This document shows positions 44,735 through 56,934 of a stretch of 64,000 bases of DNA, one piece after another (position 1 is the stretch's first letter; every line of letters starts with the position of its first letter). Source of the stretch: Diadophis punctatus similis (lineage: Eukaryota > Chordata > Lepidosauria > Squamata > Dipsadidae). The translations under genes were made by a program, and so were the position numbers. The stretch covers positions 1,706,974 to 1,770,973 of the forward strand of contig JALIGW010000062.1 in NCBI GenBank assembly GCA_023053685.1, given 5' to 3'. The notes below the pieces were generated by a model. The model was not told the origin of the DNA. It was given only the letters and a program-made list of their open reading frames with translations, and searched no databases.

Positions 44735-46095
44735 CAGGGTCCGTTGCATGAACTGCAGGTTGGGTCTCTCATTGGTAAGTTTCCACCCATTACTTCTTGT
44801 CCTGCCTCAGGAGCTTTGGAGCATAGCTTGATCCAATCTTCCCTGTGACAGTCTTCAAATATTGGAATTCTGCTATCATGTCACCCCAGTCCTTCTTTTC
44901 GTTACATTAGAAATATATCATTCCCTCAATTGTTCATCATTATAGTCCAGCCTCCAGGGCCCTTGTCAGTTTTGTTGCACTTCTCTGCACTCTTTCTAAG
45001 GTCCCAACAATTTGTGTGTATGTTGTGGTGACCAGAACTAGACACAGATTTCCAAGTGTGGCCTCACTAGTGCAATATAGAGTGGTACTATCACTTCACA
45101 TGAACTTGATGCTCTCCCTCTGTTGATGCAGCCTAGGAGTGTGTTGCCTTTGTGACAGCTGCGAAATACTCTAACTCACACTTAAGCAGTGATCCATTAG
45201 ACCCCTCTCACAGTTGCTACTGTTGAGCCAGGTACCTCCTATTCTGTACCTGTATGTCTGTGTTTTCTTGCCTAAGTGCAGGACCTTAGTTGTCTCACCA
45301 CTATACTGCATACTTGGGATAGTACCCAATGCTTAAGTTTGCCAAGATCCTTCTGAATCTTGAGTCTATTTGCAAAGTGTTAGAAATTCCCTGCAGCTAT
45401 GTGTCACCCAGAAATTTGATGAACTCTCCCCCATACCCCACATGTAGGTTAATTATGAAGATGTTGAAGAGTACTAAGACAGAATATTGGGGAACCTCAC
45501 TGCAAGCTTCTCTCCATGTAGATGTAGCTCCATTAAGGACTACACACTGAGTGTGGTTTGTCAGCCAGTTGCAAATCCAATTAGTAGTGATGCTGTCTAA
45601 CATTTTCCCTATCTTACCCAGAAGTAGAATGTGGTCTACTTTGTCAAATGCTTTACCACGTATTCTATATCCACAGCATTTCCCTGGTCCACTAACTTAG
45701 TCACTTTATCAAAGAAGGCAGTAATGCTTATCTGGCCTGATCTGTTTTTAACAAACCCATGCTGCTTTCCAGTAATCGCCTTATTCATCCTAGATGCTCA
45801 CAAATCTGCTCCTTGATGATCTTTTCCAGGATTTTCTCAGATATTGCTGTCAAACTGATTGGTCTGTAGTTTTCTGGATCCACTCCCCCCCCCCTTCTTG
45901 AAGATTGGAATCACATTAGCTCTTTCCCAGTCCTCTGGCAGTTCCCCCATGGGTCAAGAGCTCTGAAAGATTTTGTTCAGAGATTATATCTGCCAGTCTC
46001 CTGGAGTGGAAACCATCTGGTCCAGGAGACCTGACCTTATTCAGAGCAGTCATGTCCTTACCCGAAGACCAGAAGGTGTTCCCCAATTGTCTTGA
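44735..46095 (-). mobile_element. Long, old CR1 LINE fragment with reverse-transcriptase region
   Basis: The minus strand, read through several frameshifts, gives RT landmarks (a PENYRPISLTAISEKILEKI-like stretch near 45840-45890) followed by the C-terminal region at 44740-45050. This is the most 5'-extended CR1 copy in the window. Many stops show it is dead. Confidence 0.8.
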
Positions 46096-46740
46096 TCTAA
46101 GGACATTGTTTGTCTTCTTGTCCCTGGGTCAGTAAGTTCCAGAGACTCATTGCCACCATTAATCATCCCATTGCTGCACTTGCCTTCACAGCAGCTAAAT
46201 CGGATCCTTGGACTGTCAAGGAAGAGTGGTTTGATACCAGTTGACAGATGTGTGAAGCCTGTAATGCTTCCAGGCTTGGGCAGCAGCTGACCAGCTGGAG
46301 GAAACTGTGTTATGTGTTCATTATTGTAGAGTAATAATCAGAGCTGCTAATTAAATTGTTTCTAGTGGAACAATTCTTTGCTTTTTAGTAAAAAAATATA
46401 CTGTATTATGGTATGGACATTTCAGTCATGCACACCTACTTGAAAATCCAACATAGCTTTTGTTATATTTCTTTTTTAAAAACTCATGTTTATCAATGTA
46501 TGAAAAGAGATCTTTGGCCAGAAGAGGAACTGGTGGGACTTGATTGCAAAATTGCTGGACTTTAGTCTCAAAACTCAACTTTGAAGTTTTGTGTAACTCA
46601 AATAGCGTACTTTGATTCTTCTATGCAGGGTATTCCAACATTTTTTTTAAAAAGCTGAGTAATTTTAAGTGTCCTTTAACCACACTTACTGATAAATATT
46701 TATTGAATGTTTTTGTCATACTTATCACAAAATCAGAAAT
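46096..46740. other. No gene recognised
   Basis: AT-rich intergenic sequence. Confidence 0.35.
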
Positions 46741-46744
46741 GTGA

Positions 46745-47190
46745 ACAGGGGCCACAAAGATCATCTAGTCCAGCCCTCTACATTGTGTAGGAAAATTATG
46801 AAACCATAAATGAGAGGTTGCTGTCCAGCCTTTAAAACCTCCATTAGATGGAGACCCCACAAGCTCCCTAGGGAGTCTGTTTCACTGCATATTAATGTTA
46901 TCAATGGGAACCTTTTCTTAATATTTAAATGAAATCTAGATAGCTGCAACTTGCTATCTAAATTTCATTTAAATCTAAATTAATTTTAGATTTAAATTAA
47001 AGTCTTTCTGCAGTCGTGAAAGCCTGTTGTTGGCCATCCCCTTACTGGCTTTCTTGTATGTGTCCGAACATGGCTAATGTGTCTCCTATGATGTTACCTA
47101 GTTTCAAGAACTTAACCGTAACAGAGTTGGAAGGGACCTTGGAGGTCATCTAGTCTAACCCCCTGCTCATGCAGGAGACCTATACTAGGC
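46745..47190 (-). mobile_element. Two CR1 3' end fragments
   Basis: An old copy at 46745-47075 (GATCATCTAGTCCAGCCCTC) and a younger tail at 47117-47190 (AACAGAGTTGGAAGGGACCT). Confidence 0.65.
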
Positions 47191-47194
47191 ATTC

Positions 47195-47263
47195 GAACAG
47201 CCGAACTGCCAACCTTTCTGATCGACAAGCTCAGTGTCTTAGCCACTGAGCCACCTAGTCAGG
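47195..47263 (-). mobile_element. tRNA-like SINE head fragment
   Basis: On the minus strand it reads GGTGGCTCAGTGGCTAAGAC followed by GGTTGGCAGTTCGGCTGTTC, an A-box/B-box arrangement. Different from the main SINE. Fragmentary. Confidence 0.5.
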
Positions 47264-47606
47264 CTGTTTGGATAAGGAAACATCTGCAAGAAAACAACCA
47301 AGCTCAGAGAGCACCAAGGACCCTTCATTTCAACCCTGAGCTAGAAATATTCTCCTTTATTGTGTCTCCTCTCCATCTTTCTCCAGACTGAACATACCAG
47401 ATGCTTCAGTCTGTCCTTAGAGGGCATGACCTCCCATCTCCCTATCATCATTGGGCATTCTTCTGGATCTCTTCCCATCTGTCTACATCCTTTTGGAAGC
47501 TTGGTGCCCAGAATCTGTCAAATGATCCAAAGAAACTCCATGATGTTCAGGTCACATAATGGTTGAGACTTGCTTCTTGTCTGAAATGGTCTGAAATGGT
47601 CTAGGT

Positions 47607-47744
47607 CAGGGGTGGGCAAACTATAGTTCTTTGAGGACCTGTGGACTTCAAGTCCCAGAATTCCTGAGCCAGCCATGGCTGGCTCAGGAATTCTGGGATT
47701 TGAAGTTCACAGGTCCTCAAAGAACCATAGTTTGCCCACCCCTG
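47607..47744. mobile_element. Hairpin hAT-type MITE, 138 bp, perfect TSD
   Basis: It starts CAGGGGTGGGCAAACTATAG and ends TTTGCCCACCCCTG. Both flanks are GTCTAGGT (47599-47606 and 47745-47752). The two halves are near-perfect complements meeting at CCATGG. Confidence 0.95.
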
Positions 47745-47791
47745 GTCTAGGTTCTCCTGCTTGAGCAGGGAGCTGGATTAGAAGACCTCCA

Positions 47792-47793
<2 letters not shown>
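47745..47793 (+). mobile_element. CR1 LINE 3' terminus leading into a microsatellite
   Basis: TTCTCCTGCTTGAGCAGGGA and GAAGACCTCCAAG run directly into TTG repeats. The MITE at 47607 sits just inside this CR1 end. Confidence 0.8.
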
Positions 47794-48018
<225 letters not shown>

Positions 48019-48343
48019 TTCCTCCTCTTCCTGTTCTGACCCAGCCTTAGCAGAAACAAGAAACAGACTCCTTGTCATGAAAAACTCCTCTTTATTTACC
48101 TCTTGTGAATTAATGGCATTCACCCACCAAAAAGTCCAGGCAAGAATCCTTCAAGGAGTTAACTGCAGTACAGACCTTATCAGTTTCTTGCGATAATTGC
48201 CACGCCATGACCTTGCAGAAAGGTTGCAAATTAAGTTCTGGCAAGCAGCCTTTGTGGCACGAAACACCATGAGCAAAATCTTCAGAAATACGAACTGTTG
48301 CCTCCTACAACAGCCACTTCCTTTTCCTTCTATTTATTAATCC
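48019..48343. other. Unclassified sequence, possibly part of an LTR
   Basis: Contains TCCTCTTTATTTACCTC (an inverted poly(A)-signal-like word) and TAACTGCAGTACAGACC. No terminal repeats or duplications were found. Confidence 0.3.
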
Positions 48344-48512
48344 TGACTGGCTCAAGGTTGACTCAGCCTTCCATCCTTCCGAGGTGTGTATAATGAGGAC
48401 CCAGATTGTTGGGGGCAATAGGTTGACTCTGCAAACCGCTTAGAGAGGGCTGTAAAGTATTATAAAGCGGTATATAAGTCTAAGGGCTAAGGGCTAGTGC
48501 TATACAGCCAAC
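48344..48512 (+). mobile_element. SINE, head missing
   Basis: The body and tail only: GGCTCAAGGTTGACTCAGCC through ATATAAGTCTAAGGGCTAAG. Confidence 0.85.
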
Positions 48513-49129
48513 ATCTTTTACCCACCTTTAATTCCCCTCCCCCCTTTTTATGAACTATGGCAGTTGGATTTTAAAAAACTATAAACTGTTAAGCCCAAAA
48601 AAATGCTTAAGGGATCCATTTAGTTGCTCTTTTTAAAGAAAACTCTTGATAATTTTTAGTCATTTGCAACTAGATTTGGCCTCCTGCACACGGTGCCCCC
48701 AAAGGGGCAAAGCAACAGCAGCCAGGCTGGCGTGCCCCGAGTCCCCCACCCCCACCTGGCCGAAATGTTAGCAACGGGCCTGGATCCCTTCAGGAAAACT
48801 TTTCATTTTTTTCAAGGTATGATTAGATTGGAGTCTTCTTATCTCAGAGCAAACTATATTTATTATTTTGCAACATTTTAAAGGGCACTGCGATTTGAAA
48901 GATGCAGTATATAAATATTTAGTCATCTGCAATGCAAGGAAGGTCATTGTACCAAAACCCAAAACGTACAGATTGTGTCCATTGTGTTTACACACTATAT
49001 GCAGAGAAAGTTCAAATATTCATAGATTTTGGAGGAAAGTAAAAGCTTGTTCATTTGTGAAATTTGTCTTGCTTCTGAATCTCCTTCCAGACATTAGTTG
49101 CTTCTCTATGACATAAACACAGGACTTTT
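48513..49129. other. No gene recognised downstream of OLFM1
   Basis: Intergenic sequence between the SINE and the predicted OLFM1 polyadenylation site. Nothing is supported. Confidence 0.35.
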
Positions 49130-49149
49130 CTTAAGATATGAAACTTTCA

Positions 49150-49155
49150 TTTATT
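49150..49155 (-). promoter_or_regulatory. OLFM1: Polyadenylation signal AATAAA of OLFM1
   Basis: Minus-strand CTTAATAAATGAAAG. It is the first canonical signal in a convincing context after the stop codon, about 930 bp downstream of it. Other TTTATT words near 49836 (plus) are weaker alternatives in an ATT-rich tract. Confidence 0.65.
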
Positions 49156-49419
49156 AAGTCAAATGACATCGTTTGCATTTACAACATTCATTGCATAAAC
49201 TTGGACATATAAAGTTTTCCACCTCTGGTTAATAACAGACATTTAGGGTACAAGTTATTGGTTGGATACATGTTCAAACAAATATTTGGGTACAACATCT
49301 TGTCAATAGTACATAACTTTTTTTTTCTTTTTGTATTTTATAGCTACTAAAGACACAGTTCCATTAGCTACTTTGGGTCTCAGAACAGTTCGTCTAAAGG
49401 GGACATAAAGCACAGAAAA

Positions 49420-49420
49420 G

Positions 49421-49458
<38 letters not shown>
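49420..49458. repeat. GA dinucleotide repeat in the OLFM1 3' UTR
   Basis: About 19 GA units, CT in the transcript. Confidence 0.95.
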
Positions 49459-49461
<3 letters not shown>

Positions 49462-50083
49462 GTTGCTAGCTGTAATGGTTATACAATCTTTACACACACC
49501 CCTTTTCATTTAAAAAAACAAACAAACTCTGCTAGTGTGAATCAACTGTACGCTGTCAAACAACCCCCAGACATTCATCGCCGCTCTCTGTGATGTAGGG
49601 AAGTGTCCATGCAACACATCAAGAAAAAAACAAAAGCCAAAAAGAAAAAGAGGGGAAAGAAGAATCCCAGGTAACCCCTAATGAATGTCCAACAGTCATC
49701 GCCTTTCATCGTACTCTGTAACTACAGCTCTGCTATTGGAACATAAATGGGGGGGACAACCACCCCGGCCCCACCCTGAAAAAGTGGCTGGAAAGTATTT
49801 TTCAAGTGCAGTTCCAGCTGCAAATGAGTAGCGTATTTATTATTTATTATTATTATTATTTATTATTATTATTCCTGTTGTTCGATAATAGTAGTTTGAC
49901 ATTTGAGAGGTAAGTTCTCGTCTTGCAGTTTTAACTCAGGTATAATCCTCTCCTCTGGCAGCTGCTCCGTTTTGAAACTTCCCTTTTGATTGTTTAAAAT
50001 ATGTGTCCCTGACAGCCTTCAGCTCTCGGGGGTTTGCTGTGCGTGAAGCCTTCAGTCCCATCTCTGCACCCCCCAAAAAAGGA

Positions 50084-50758
<675 letters not shown>

Positions 50759-51119
50759 CTAGGGAAGAGCAGCAGAACACAGAGAAGCAAAGAGCATTAA
50801 AAACATTGACCCATCTAATGGTTCTGCTGTCAAAAGTCAGTAGCCTAGTTTTCTCTAATCTGGTGCCCTCCAACTGTGGGACTACAATTCCCATCCGCTT
50901 CAGTCACCATGTCCAACAGCAAAGCCGGTTGTGAAGGTCAGGTTTATCGTCCAACACACACAGAGTATGGTGGCAATGAATAAATACATGTATCACATAT
51001 ACAGTATAGGCTTTTGATAAGACCATCTGAGACATATCACATTATATGACAGATTTAATAATGTCAACAAGCTCTATTTCTTTCAAAGTTACCCATAATT
51101 TCTATGAAGAATACAAGTA

Positions 51120-51370
51120 ATGAGCTATGGTGGCGCAGTGGTTAGAGTGCAGTACTGCAGGCTACTTCTGCTGACGGCTGGCTGCCTGCCTCTATTTGGC
51201 AGTTCGAACCTCACCAGGCTCAAGGTTGACTCAGCCTTCCATCCTTCTGAGGTGGGTAAAACGAGGACCCAGATTGTTGGGGGCAAGAGGCTGACTCTGT
51301 CAACCGCTTAAAGAGGGCTGTAAAACACTATGAAGTGGTATATAAGTCTAAGTGCTACTGCTATTGCTCT
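51120..51370 (+). mobile_element. tRNA-derived SINE in OLFM1 intron (antisense to the gene)
   Basis: Full-length subfamily A copy from GAGCTATGGTGGCGCAGTGG to AGTGCTACTGCTATTGCTCT, followed by a short CCCT/CTTC repeat. Confidence 0.92.
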
Positions 51371-51402
51371 CCCTCCCTCCCTCCCTCCCTTCCTTCTTCC
51401 TT

Positions 51403-51622
51403 CCATGGCGCGCAGTGGTTATAATGCAATATTGCAGGCTAACTCTGCTCACTATCAGGAGTTCGATCCTGACCGGCTGAAGGTTGACTCAGCCTTCCGT
51501 CCTTCCTAGGTCGGTCAAATGAGAACCCAGATTGTTGGGGGAAAGAGGCTGACTCTGTAAACCGCTTAGAGAGGGCTGTAAAGCATTGTAAAGCGGTACA
51601 TAAGCCTAAGTGCTATTGATAA
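51403..51622 (+). mobile_element. Second tRNA-derived SINE, tandem with the previous
   Basis: ATGGCGCGCAGTGGTTATAA through TAAGCCTAAGTGCTATTGAT, same orientation, about 33 bp after the first. Diverged differently, so an independent insertion rather than a duplication. Confidence 0.9.
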
Positions 51623-52306
51623 GAATACAGGTAAACCTTTCCTGGACCTTCAGACAGACACCCATGGACACAACCCCTTTTCCCTCTTCATGGAGAGCCA
51701 TCATAGGAGGGACCTCTGGTGTTCTGCAAAACACTTTGCTCTCTCTGTGGCTGTGCAAAATGAACGGTGGCTCCACAGAGAACCCACCCTCCTCCTGAGT
51801 GACCAGAACTGTGCTGGTTTACCAATCACAGAAAAGGGAACCTTCCTCTCAAGGACATGATTCTGTTACGCATCAGAACTCACGGAGATCATTCAAGATC
51901 ATTGAGATGAGAGGGCTCGGGGAAAGAGCTCAGCACTTAACAGAGACTTGCCAGGTCTTGCTGGCTTCACTTGGTCCTGTCTTTTGTCGGCTCCCCTTCT
52001 CTCCCACCGCTTGAGATGTGCCAGGAAAAGATGAACCAAAATTAGCTGGTAACAGGCAGAAAAATACAGCCCCACCCTGGAGGCAAACATCGCGGCTGCC
52101 AGGCCCATCACCTGAACTGTGACTCCAGCGAGGAGGCACGAGGCAAGCAGGCCTTTGTCCTCTGTCCCTCTTTGAAGGCTTACTGCTGGCCTGTCCTACC
52201 AGCCAAGGTGGGTCAGTGGGAATGACCAAGAGCAGCAGCATTCCCAGTGGGTTTGGACAATGTAGCTCCTCTCCTTGGGAACAATATTCCGGTCAAAGCC
52301 TTACTG

Positions 52307-52432
52307 CAGGGGTCTTCAAACTTGGCAACTTTAAGACTTGTGGACTTCAACTCCCAGAATTCTCCAGCCAGCTGGAGAATTCTGGGAGTTGAAGTCCACA
52401 AGTCTTAAAGTTGCCAAGTTTGAAGACCCTTG
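52307..52432. mobile_element. Hairpin MITE, 126 bp
   Basis: It starts CAGGGGTCTTCAAACTTGGC and ends GCCAAGTTTGAAGACCCTTG. The halves are near-perfect complements meeting at CCAGCTGG. No clear 8-bp duplication. Same family as 63185-63300 and 53427-53562. Confidence 0.88.
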
Positions 52433-52591
52433 ATGTACAGCTTTCCTTTTGGATGATGTGCAGAGAGGTCTTAGAATCAGTGAGGGTGCTTTAAAGGGGT
52501 TCCCTGTATCTTCACGAGGCAGCTCTAAAGTTTGAAGCCCTAAAGACCTCTGCCTTACTGCCCTGTTCACAGCACAAGGAAATGACCCTAC

Positions 52592-52698
52592 CTTGCTTTC
52601 ACCCTCGGGAGCCAAGGGGTCCGTCATCCAGGAGCCGAACCTTGAGCCGGAGGTCTTTACGGTGATGGGATCGCTTATTGCAGTCAATTTCCCACATG
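52592..52698 (-). CDS. OLFM1: OLFM1 coding exon (start of olfactomedin domain)
   Basis: A 107-bp exon joining the coiled-coil part to the propeller. It completes the split alanine codon (G|CA) and reads ACGKLTAISDPITVKTSG, SRFGSWMTDPLAPEGESK. The cysteine is the first half of the conserved domain disulphide. Acceptor TATCTTGCAG (AG at 52700-52699); donor GTAGGG at 52591-52586. Phase in is 1, phase out 0, exactly as needed by the neighbours. The open frame continues into the intron on both sides, but that part is not coding. The family is certain; the paralogue is assigned from the last exon. Confidence 0.96.
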
Positions 52699-53323
52699 CT
52701 GCAAGATAGTGGAACACAACAATAGTAAGAAAGTCCTGCAAATCCCTCCCCACCCTCCACCTTATGGCCTGCATAATTCTGGGTCAAAATATGCAGATTT
52801 CCTTGTCCTGGGAAAGAGGCTTCTGATGTTTTCCATATCAGATTTGCGACACTTTCCCATTTCTTTGGATGGTAGTTTTGAGTTCAGAGAATTCTTCACT
52901 AGCCAGAGAAAATGGCTGAGATGCCAGAAGAAGTGACTGTTTTTTTGGGGGGAGGGGGATTGCACATTTGCAGGGTGTGATGGTGAGGAGCTCTTGGTGT
53001 GCACAGAGGACCCATTGATAGAGAAAATAGCTGCTCCTCGTATAGAGAATAAACAAAGCCAGAACAGCTGCGGCTCACCATGGAATAGAGCCGAATCATA
53101 ACAGAGTTGAAAGGGAATTTGGAGGTCTTCTAGTCCAGCCCCTTGCTGGAGCAGGAGACCTTAAACCATTCCAGACAAGTGGCTTCTTAAAAGCCTCCAG
53201 TGATGGAGCACCCACAATTTCTGGAGGCAACCTGTTCCACTGGTTAATTGTAATCACTGTTAGACAATTTCACCTTAATTCCAGGTTGCTTCTCTCCTTC
53301 ATTCAACGTCTATGGAGATTCTC

Positions 53324-53729
53324 CATCATCCAGGTCATGGTTGTCCCAAAGGTGCTTTTTTTTCCCAAGAGGCAACTGGACTTTAACACAGATAAACCTC
53401 CAGGTGATCTCAACGACCCTCTAAAACAGTGTTTCCCAACCTTGGCAACTTGAAGATATCTGGACTTCAACTCCCAGAATTCCCCAGCCAGCGAATGCTG
53501 GCTGGGGAATTCTGGGAGTTGAAGTCCAGATATCTTCAAGTTGCCAAGGTTGGGAAACACTGCTCTAAAAGGATACAAAGGACCAGCTGTCTGCAAGGAG
53601 TATAAATCCTTCCATTCCCCACCATCCAGTCAGAGCTGAAGAAGCTCCTTGGATGAGAAGCAAAACGTCTTCAGAGAAAAACCAGAAAGTCCAGTTGCCT
53701 CTTGAAAAGGGAAAAAAAGCACCTTTCGG
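53324..53729. repeat. Foldback repeat related to 10448, hosting a hairpin MITE
   Basis: Begins near GGTTGTCCCAAAGGTGCTTT and ends AGTTGCCTCTTGAAAAGGG.. GCACCTTTCGG. Inside are AGAGCTGAAGAAGCTCCTTG and GAAAAACCAGAAAGTCCAGT, as at 10448-10702. The left arm is shortened. Confidence 0.7.
53427..53562. mobile_element. Perfect-hairpin MITE, 136 bp, perfect TSD
   Basis: It starts CAGTGTTTCCCAACCTTGGC and ends with its exact complement. Both flanks are CTCTAAAA (53419-53426 and 53563-53570). By eye the arms are 66 bp each with no mismatch and a 4-base loop (GAAT), which implies a recent insertion. Confidence 0.96.
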
Positions 53730-54027
53730 CCTCTCCTTGATTAGTTTCCATCCATTGTTTCTTGCCTTGCCTTCTGGTACTTTGGCAAATAGGTTGGCCC
53801 TTTCCTCTTCTTTGGGGCAGCCTCTCAAATATTGGAACCCATACTGGAACCTACAGGGAGTCCTAGACTTCCAATAGTTCATTTAGTTCTCTGCCCATCT
53901 ATGGTTTTCTTGCTTGCCTCTGCATTCTGGTCAGGAAAAGGCCCTGGGGAGAAGTCCTTCCGGTTGCCTTCCCTGGGACTGAATAGTCACTTGGGAAGCC
54001 AGGAGGCTGCAGGTGGCTGGAGAGAAG

Positions 54028-54639
54028 CAAAGGTGGTATTCAGTTTGGGCGAACCGGTAGTAGTGACCTTCGGAGGTTAGCAATCCTGGCGCTATGCCGT
54101 CCTATTTAGCCACGTTTTCAAGCTGCACGCATGCGTGCAAGCTGCGTGTGCGAACAAAGCGCATGTGCGCATGCTCACATTTTCGGTGCTGGGCGAACTA
54201 GTAGGTAAATTACCGTATTTTTCAGAGTATAAGATGCACCTTTTTCTCCCCTAAAAGAGGCTGAAAATTTGGGTGCGTCTTATACTCCGAATGTAGCTTT
54301 TACTAAGCTTTTTTTCAGCCCTAACAAGGTACTTATGAGTGAAGCGATCTTCCTGCTTTGCTAGCGAAGTGATCTTCCCTTTGCCTGCTTTTCTCATTGT
54401 TTCTCTCTTTGAAGAGAGAGAGAAGTGAAGTGTTTTAGAAACTGTTTTTTATCCCCAACCAGGGGATAAAAAGCAAGCACACGTGCTCAAAACCAGCAAA
54501 CTAAAGTGCTGAAGCTGACCAGACTAAAGACTAGCCAGATAAATGCCTGGTAGGCAGATTATTTTTTCCCTGTTTTCCTCCCCAAAAACTAAGGTGCGTC
54601 TTATACTCCGAAAAATACGGTATGTGAATCCCACCTTTG
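54028..54639. mobile_element. hAT-type MITE hosting a TA-duplicating element
   Basis: It starts CAAAGGTGGTATTCAG and ends GTGAATCCCACCTTTG. The flanks GAGAGAAG (54020-54027) and AAGAGAAG (54640-54647) match 7/8. It contains CGCATGCGTGCAAGC and GCGCATGTGCGCATGC palindromic words. Interrupted at 54213-54620. Confidence 0.88.
54213..54620. mobile_element. MITE with CCGTATTTTT ends and TA duplication
   Basis: It starts CCGTATTTTTCAGAGTATAA and ends TTATACTCCGAAAAATACGG. Flanked by TA on both sides. A repeated GTGCGTCTTATACTCCGAA word lies inside the left end (about 54275). Non-autonomous, 408 bp. A longer copy is at 56935. Confidence 0.88.
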
Positions 54640-56100
54640 AAGAGAAGCAAGGCGCAACAAAAGACGAGACCGGTCTTTGGTGCCTCCTTCAAAACAGGTG
54701 CAAGACCTCCACACTCCGTAAAAGAGATCCTTGCCAAAATTGTGTTCTTCACGAAAGATTAGCATCGCCAAACGCTAGAGATGGAGGAGAGAAGAGCACC
54801 CAGCATCTGTCTGAAGACCTCTCGTGAAAGTGAACTCACCACTTCTTGAGAGCAAGTTCTTCATTTCAAACATGGGGGGAACTCATATAATTTATAAACT
54901 ATCAATATAATTCTAATTATTTTCTTCAATGGAAGCCACCAGCTCTCAAGGAAATAACTCCTGCATGTCCCCTTAATAACGGGACAGTGTTCCATCTCAG
55001 CACAAGGAGGGATGCTTTCATACGTCTGTTTTGGGAAATCCAGGAACATCACTCCACCCGCAATAAAGAGCAGAAAGCTGAGTTTATTAGGGTATTTGAT
55101 CTTAGACATTAGGATTTGATAGCTGAATTCAGCTTTGCAGCAATTGGGGCTTTTTAGGAAGAACTGCATCATATTTCTGAAGACTCAGAAATATATAATG
55201 CCCAATTCACAATAATATAGGTATCTGTCAGGCATCTGATTACAATTCTCTAAAAGCTACCACATCAAGAAGTGACAAATAGTTATATGATCTCTGCTTT
55301 CGAATTAAAAGAAGTTCTCCATCCTCCTATCTTATGTATTTCAGGAACATCTCCTTCAATAAATAAATAATAATTGTAAGTTCCTTGGATCTTGACAAAG
55401 ATCTGCCATGGCTTTGGGATATTTCTGTTTATCACCATACTTGAGAAAAATGGGCTCCACCAATTATAAATTGCTGTTAGAACAGCAATCCAAGAAAGAA
55501 TGTTTTCAGTGGGAATAGGCAGGTGAAAGTTGGCACATAATGTCATAAAATAAGTTGCCATCCATGAAGCAAAAGAGAAAGATTCTAAAGCCCGTGAACC
55601 TTTTTAGGAAGTCTTGCACACTTTTTTCTTCTAGCCTAGGAAACGTAAAATTCATCGAGCAGGATCTGCTGTTTGAGCAAGGAGATGGTCTAGAAGACCT
55701 CCATGTGCCTCCCAACTCTGTGGTGCTATGATTCTGTGATTCATTTCTATCCAGTCTTGAAAGAGTAGTAAAATGGCAGCCCTCTGGAACCAATCCGGGG
55801 GTGATGGTAAGAGATATATCCCCTTCTCTGGTGTTAGCAAGATCTATAAAAATTTGTGGAATCCTGGTCTGATTTTTAATCTATGTACTACTAAAACTCT
55901 TGTATCTGTAACCTTTAAATGGGCAAAAAAAAATTTGAACCAATGTATCTCAAATGGGCTAAAACTATCTGGGACCCATGACTTTCGTGGGATAGAAATT
56001 TGGCAAAGGTTATAAAACTGCTCTGAATTTTAAATGATTATAATTTTACCATAAAGCATTTTATGACATAATACAAAACGTCATATAACATTTCCTGTGG
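54640..56100. other. OLFM1 intron sequence, only an old CR1 scrap
   Basis: An old CR1 end lies at about 55650-55745 in sense orientation (TAGAAGACCTCCATGTGCCT). Nothing else is recognised. Confidence 0.4.
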
Positions 56101-56127
56101 TCCACTCCCGCTGTTTGGTCTGTGCTG

Positions 56128-56262
56128 CCGTGTTTCCCCGAAAAGAACACCCTGTCTTATATTTTTTTGAACCCTGAAATAAGCGCTTGGCCTCATTGCC
56201 ATGCAATCAAAAGCCCGATTGGGCTTATTATCAGGAGATGTCTTATTTTGGGGGGAAACAGG
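56128..56262. mobile_element. Short MITE of the CCGTGTTTCCCC family
   Basis: Starts CCGTGTTTCCCCGAAAAGAA and ends TTTTGGGGGGAAACAGGG. About 135 bp, internally deleted relative of 61108-62309. Flanking TA is not preserved. Confidence 0.72.
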
Positions 56263-56934
56263 GCATTAAGTTCAAGGTGGGTACTTTCACGGCAGATGCA
56301 ATCTCTGAATTTTAAAATAACTTTTCAAATACATTAGAAGCTCTGCCACCGAGAAATCTGATAAAGGAATCTCTCTGAAACCATGACCCAAAAGGGGTCA
56401 AGGGGCTGGCTGGTGAACCGCAAATGTAAACTGCATTTCATAGGGGCTCCCCATTTCCAAGAGTGTACCAGAAAGGAAAACGATCACCTGCCATCTCCTG
56501 CCTACTTACCTGGCATAAACCTTCGCAATGCTTAAGGCTTAGTTCTGATTGCGCTTTGGTGGCATTGTACTACTATAGGTGCTGCTTCCTGTTCTGCCCC
56601 ACCACCTCAGTGATATCCAGCAGAAACTGGAAATCCCATGTAGGAGGTCCACTGGAGATCATTTAGCTCGCTTGATTTCTGGAAAGGAAGCTTTTGTTCC
56701 TCCCCTGATCCGTTTAATGGGACATTCCCTCGAAAAGAAACATGTCGGCTAGTCCTGGCACAGACCCTGCCCCACAACTCTGAAACGCCCCCCCTGACTT
56801 TCCCAATGGAGTCCTGGTTATTGGTTCAAGGGCTTTCGGAGTGATGGATTCTCAAGTCACCAGGTGGGGAAGTGGGATCATGGAACAGCAGAGTCTGAGG
56901 GAGACGGGCAGTTTGGAAATATGAAATATAAATA
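56263..56934. other. OLFM1 intron sequence, no feature
   Basis: Nothing recognised. Confidence 0.35.

Larger units (their letters stand above)
49130..50083 (-). other. OLFM1: OLFM1 3' untranslated region (predicted)
   Basis: It follows the TAG stop at 50086-50084 without splice signals and ends about 20 bp beyond the AATAAA signal. It contains a GA microsatellite (49420-49458, CT in the mRNA) and an ATT-rich stretch (49836-49872). The 3' border is inferred from the signal only. Confidence 0.7.
50759..52591 (-). other. OLFM1: OLFM1 intron with SINEs and a hairpin MITE
   Basis: A 1.8-kb intron between the last two coding exons, donor GTAGGG and acceptor CCCTAG. It holds two SINEs (51120, 51403), a hairpin MITE (52307) and a dispersed repeat near 52448-52540 that is inverted relative to 40563. 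The remainder shows nothing coding. Confidence 0.85.
53098..53830 (-). mobile_element. CR1 LINE 3' end, split by a foldback repeat
   Basis: Antisense CR1 at 53098-53300 (AACAGAGTTGAAAGGGAATT) continues at 53730-53830 (CTCTCCTTGATTAGTTTCCA, GCCTCTCAAATATTGGAA). The gap is filled by 53324-53729. Confidence 0.8.
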
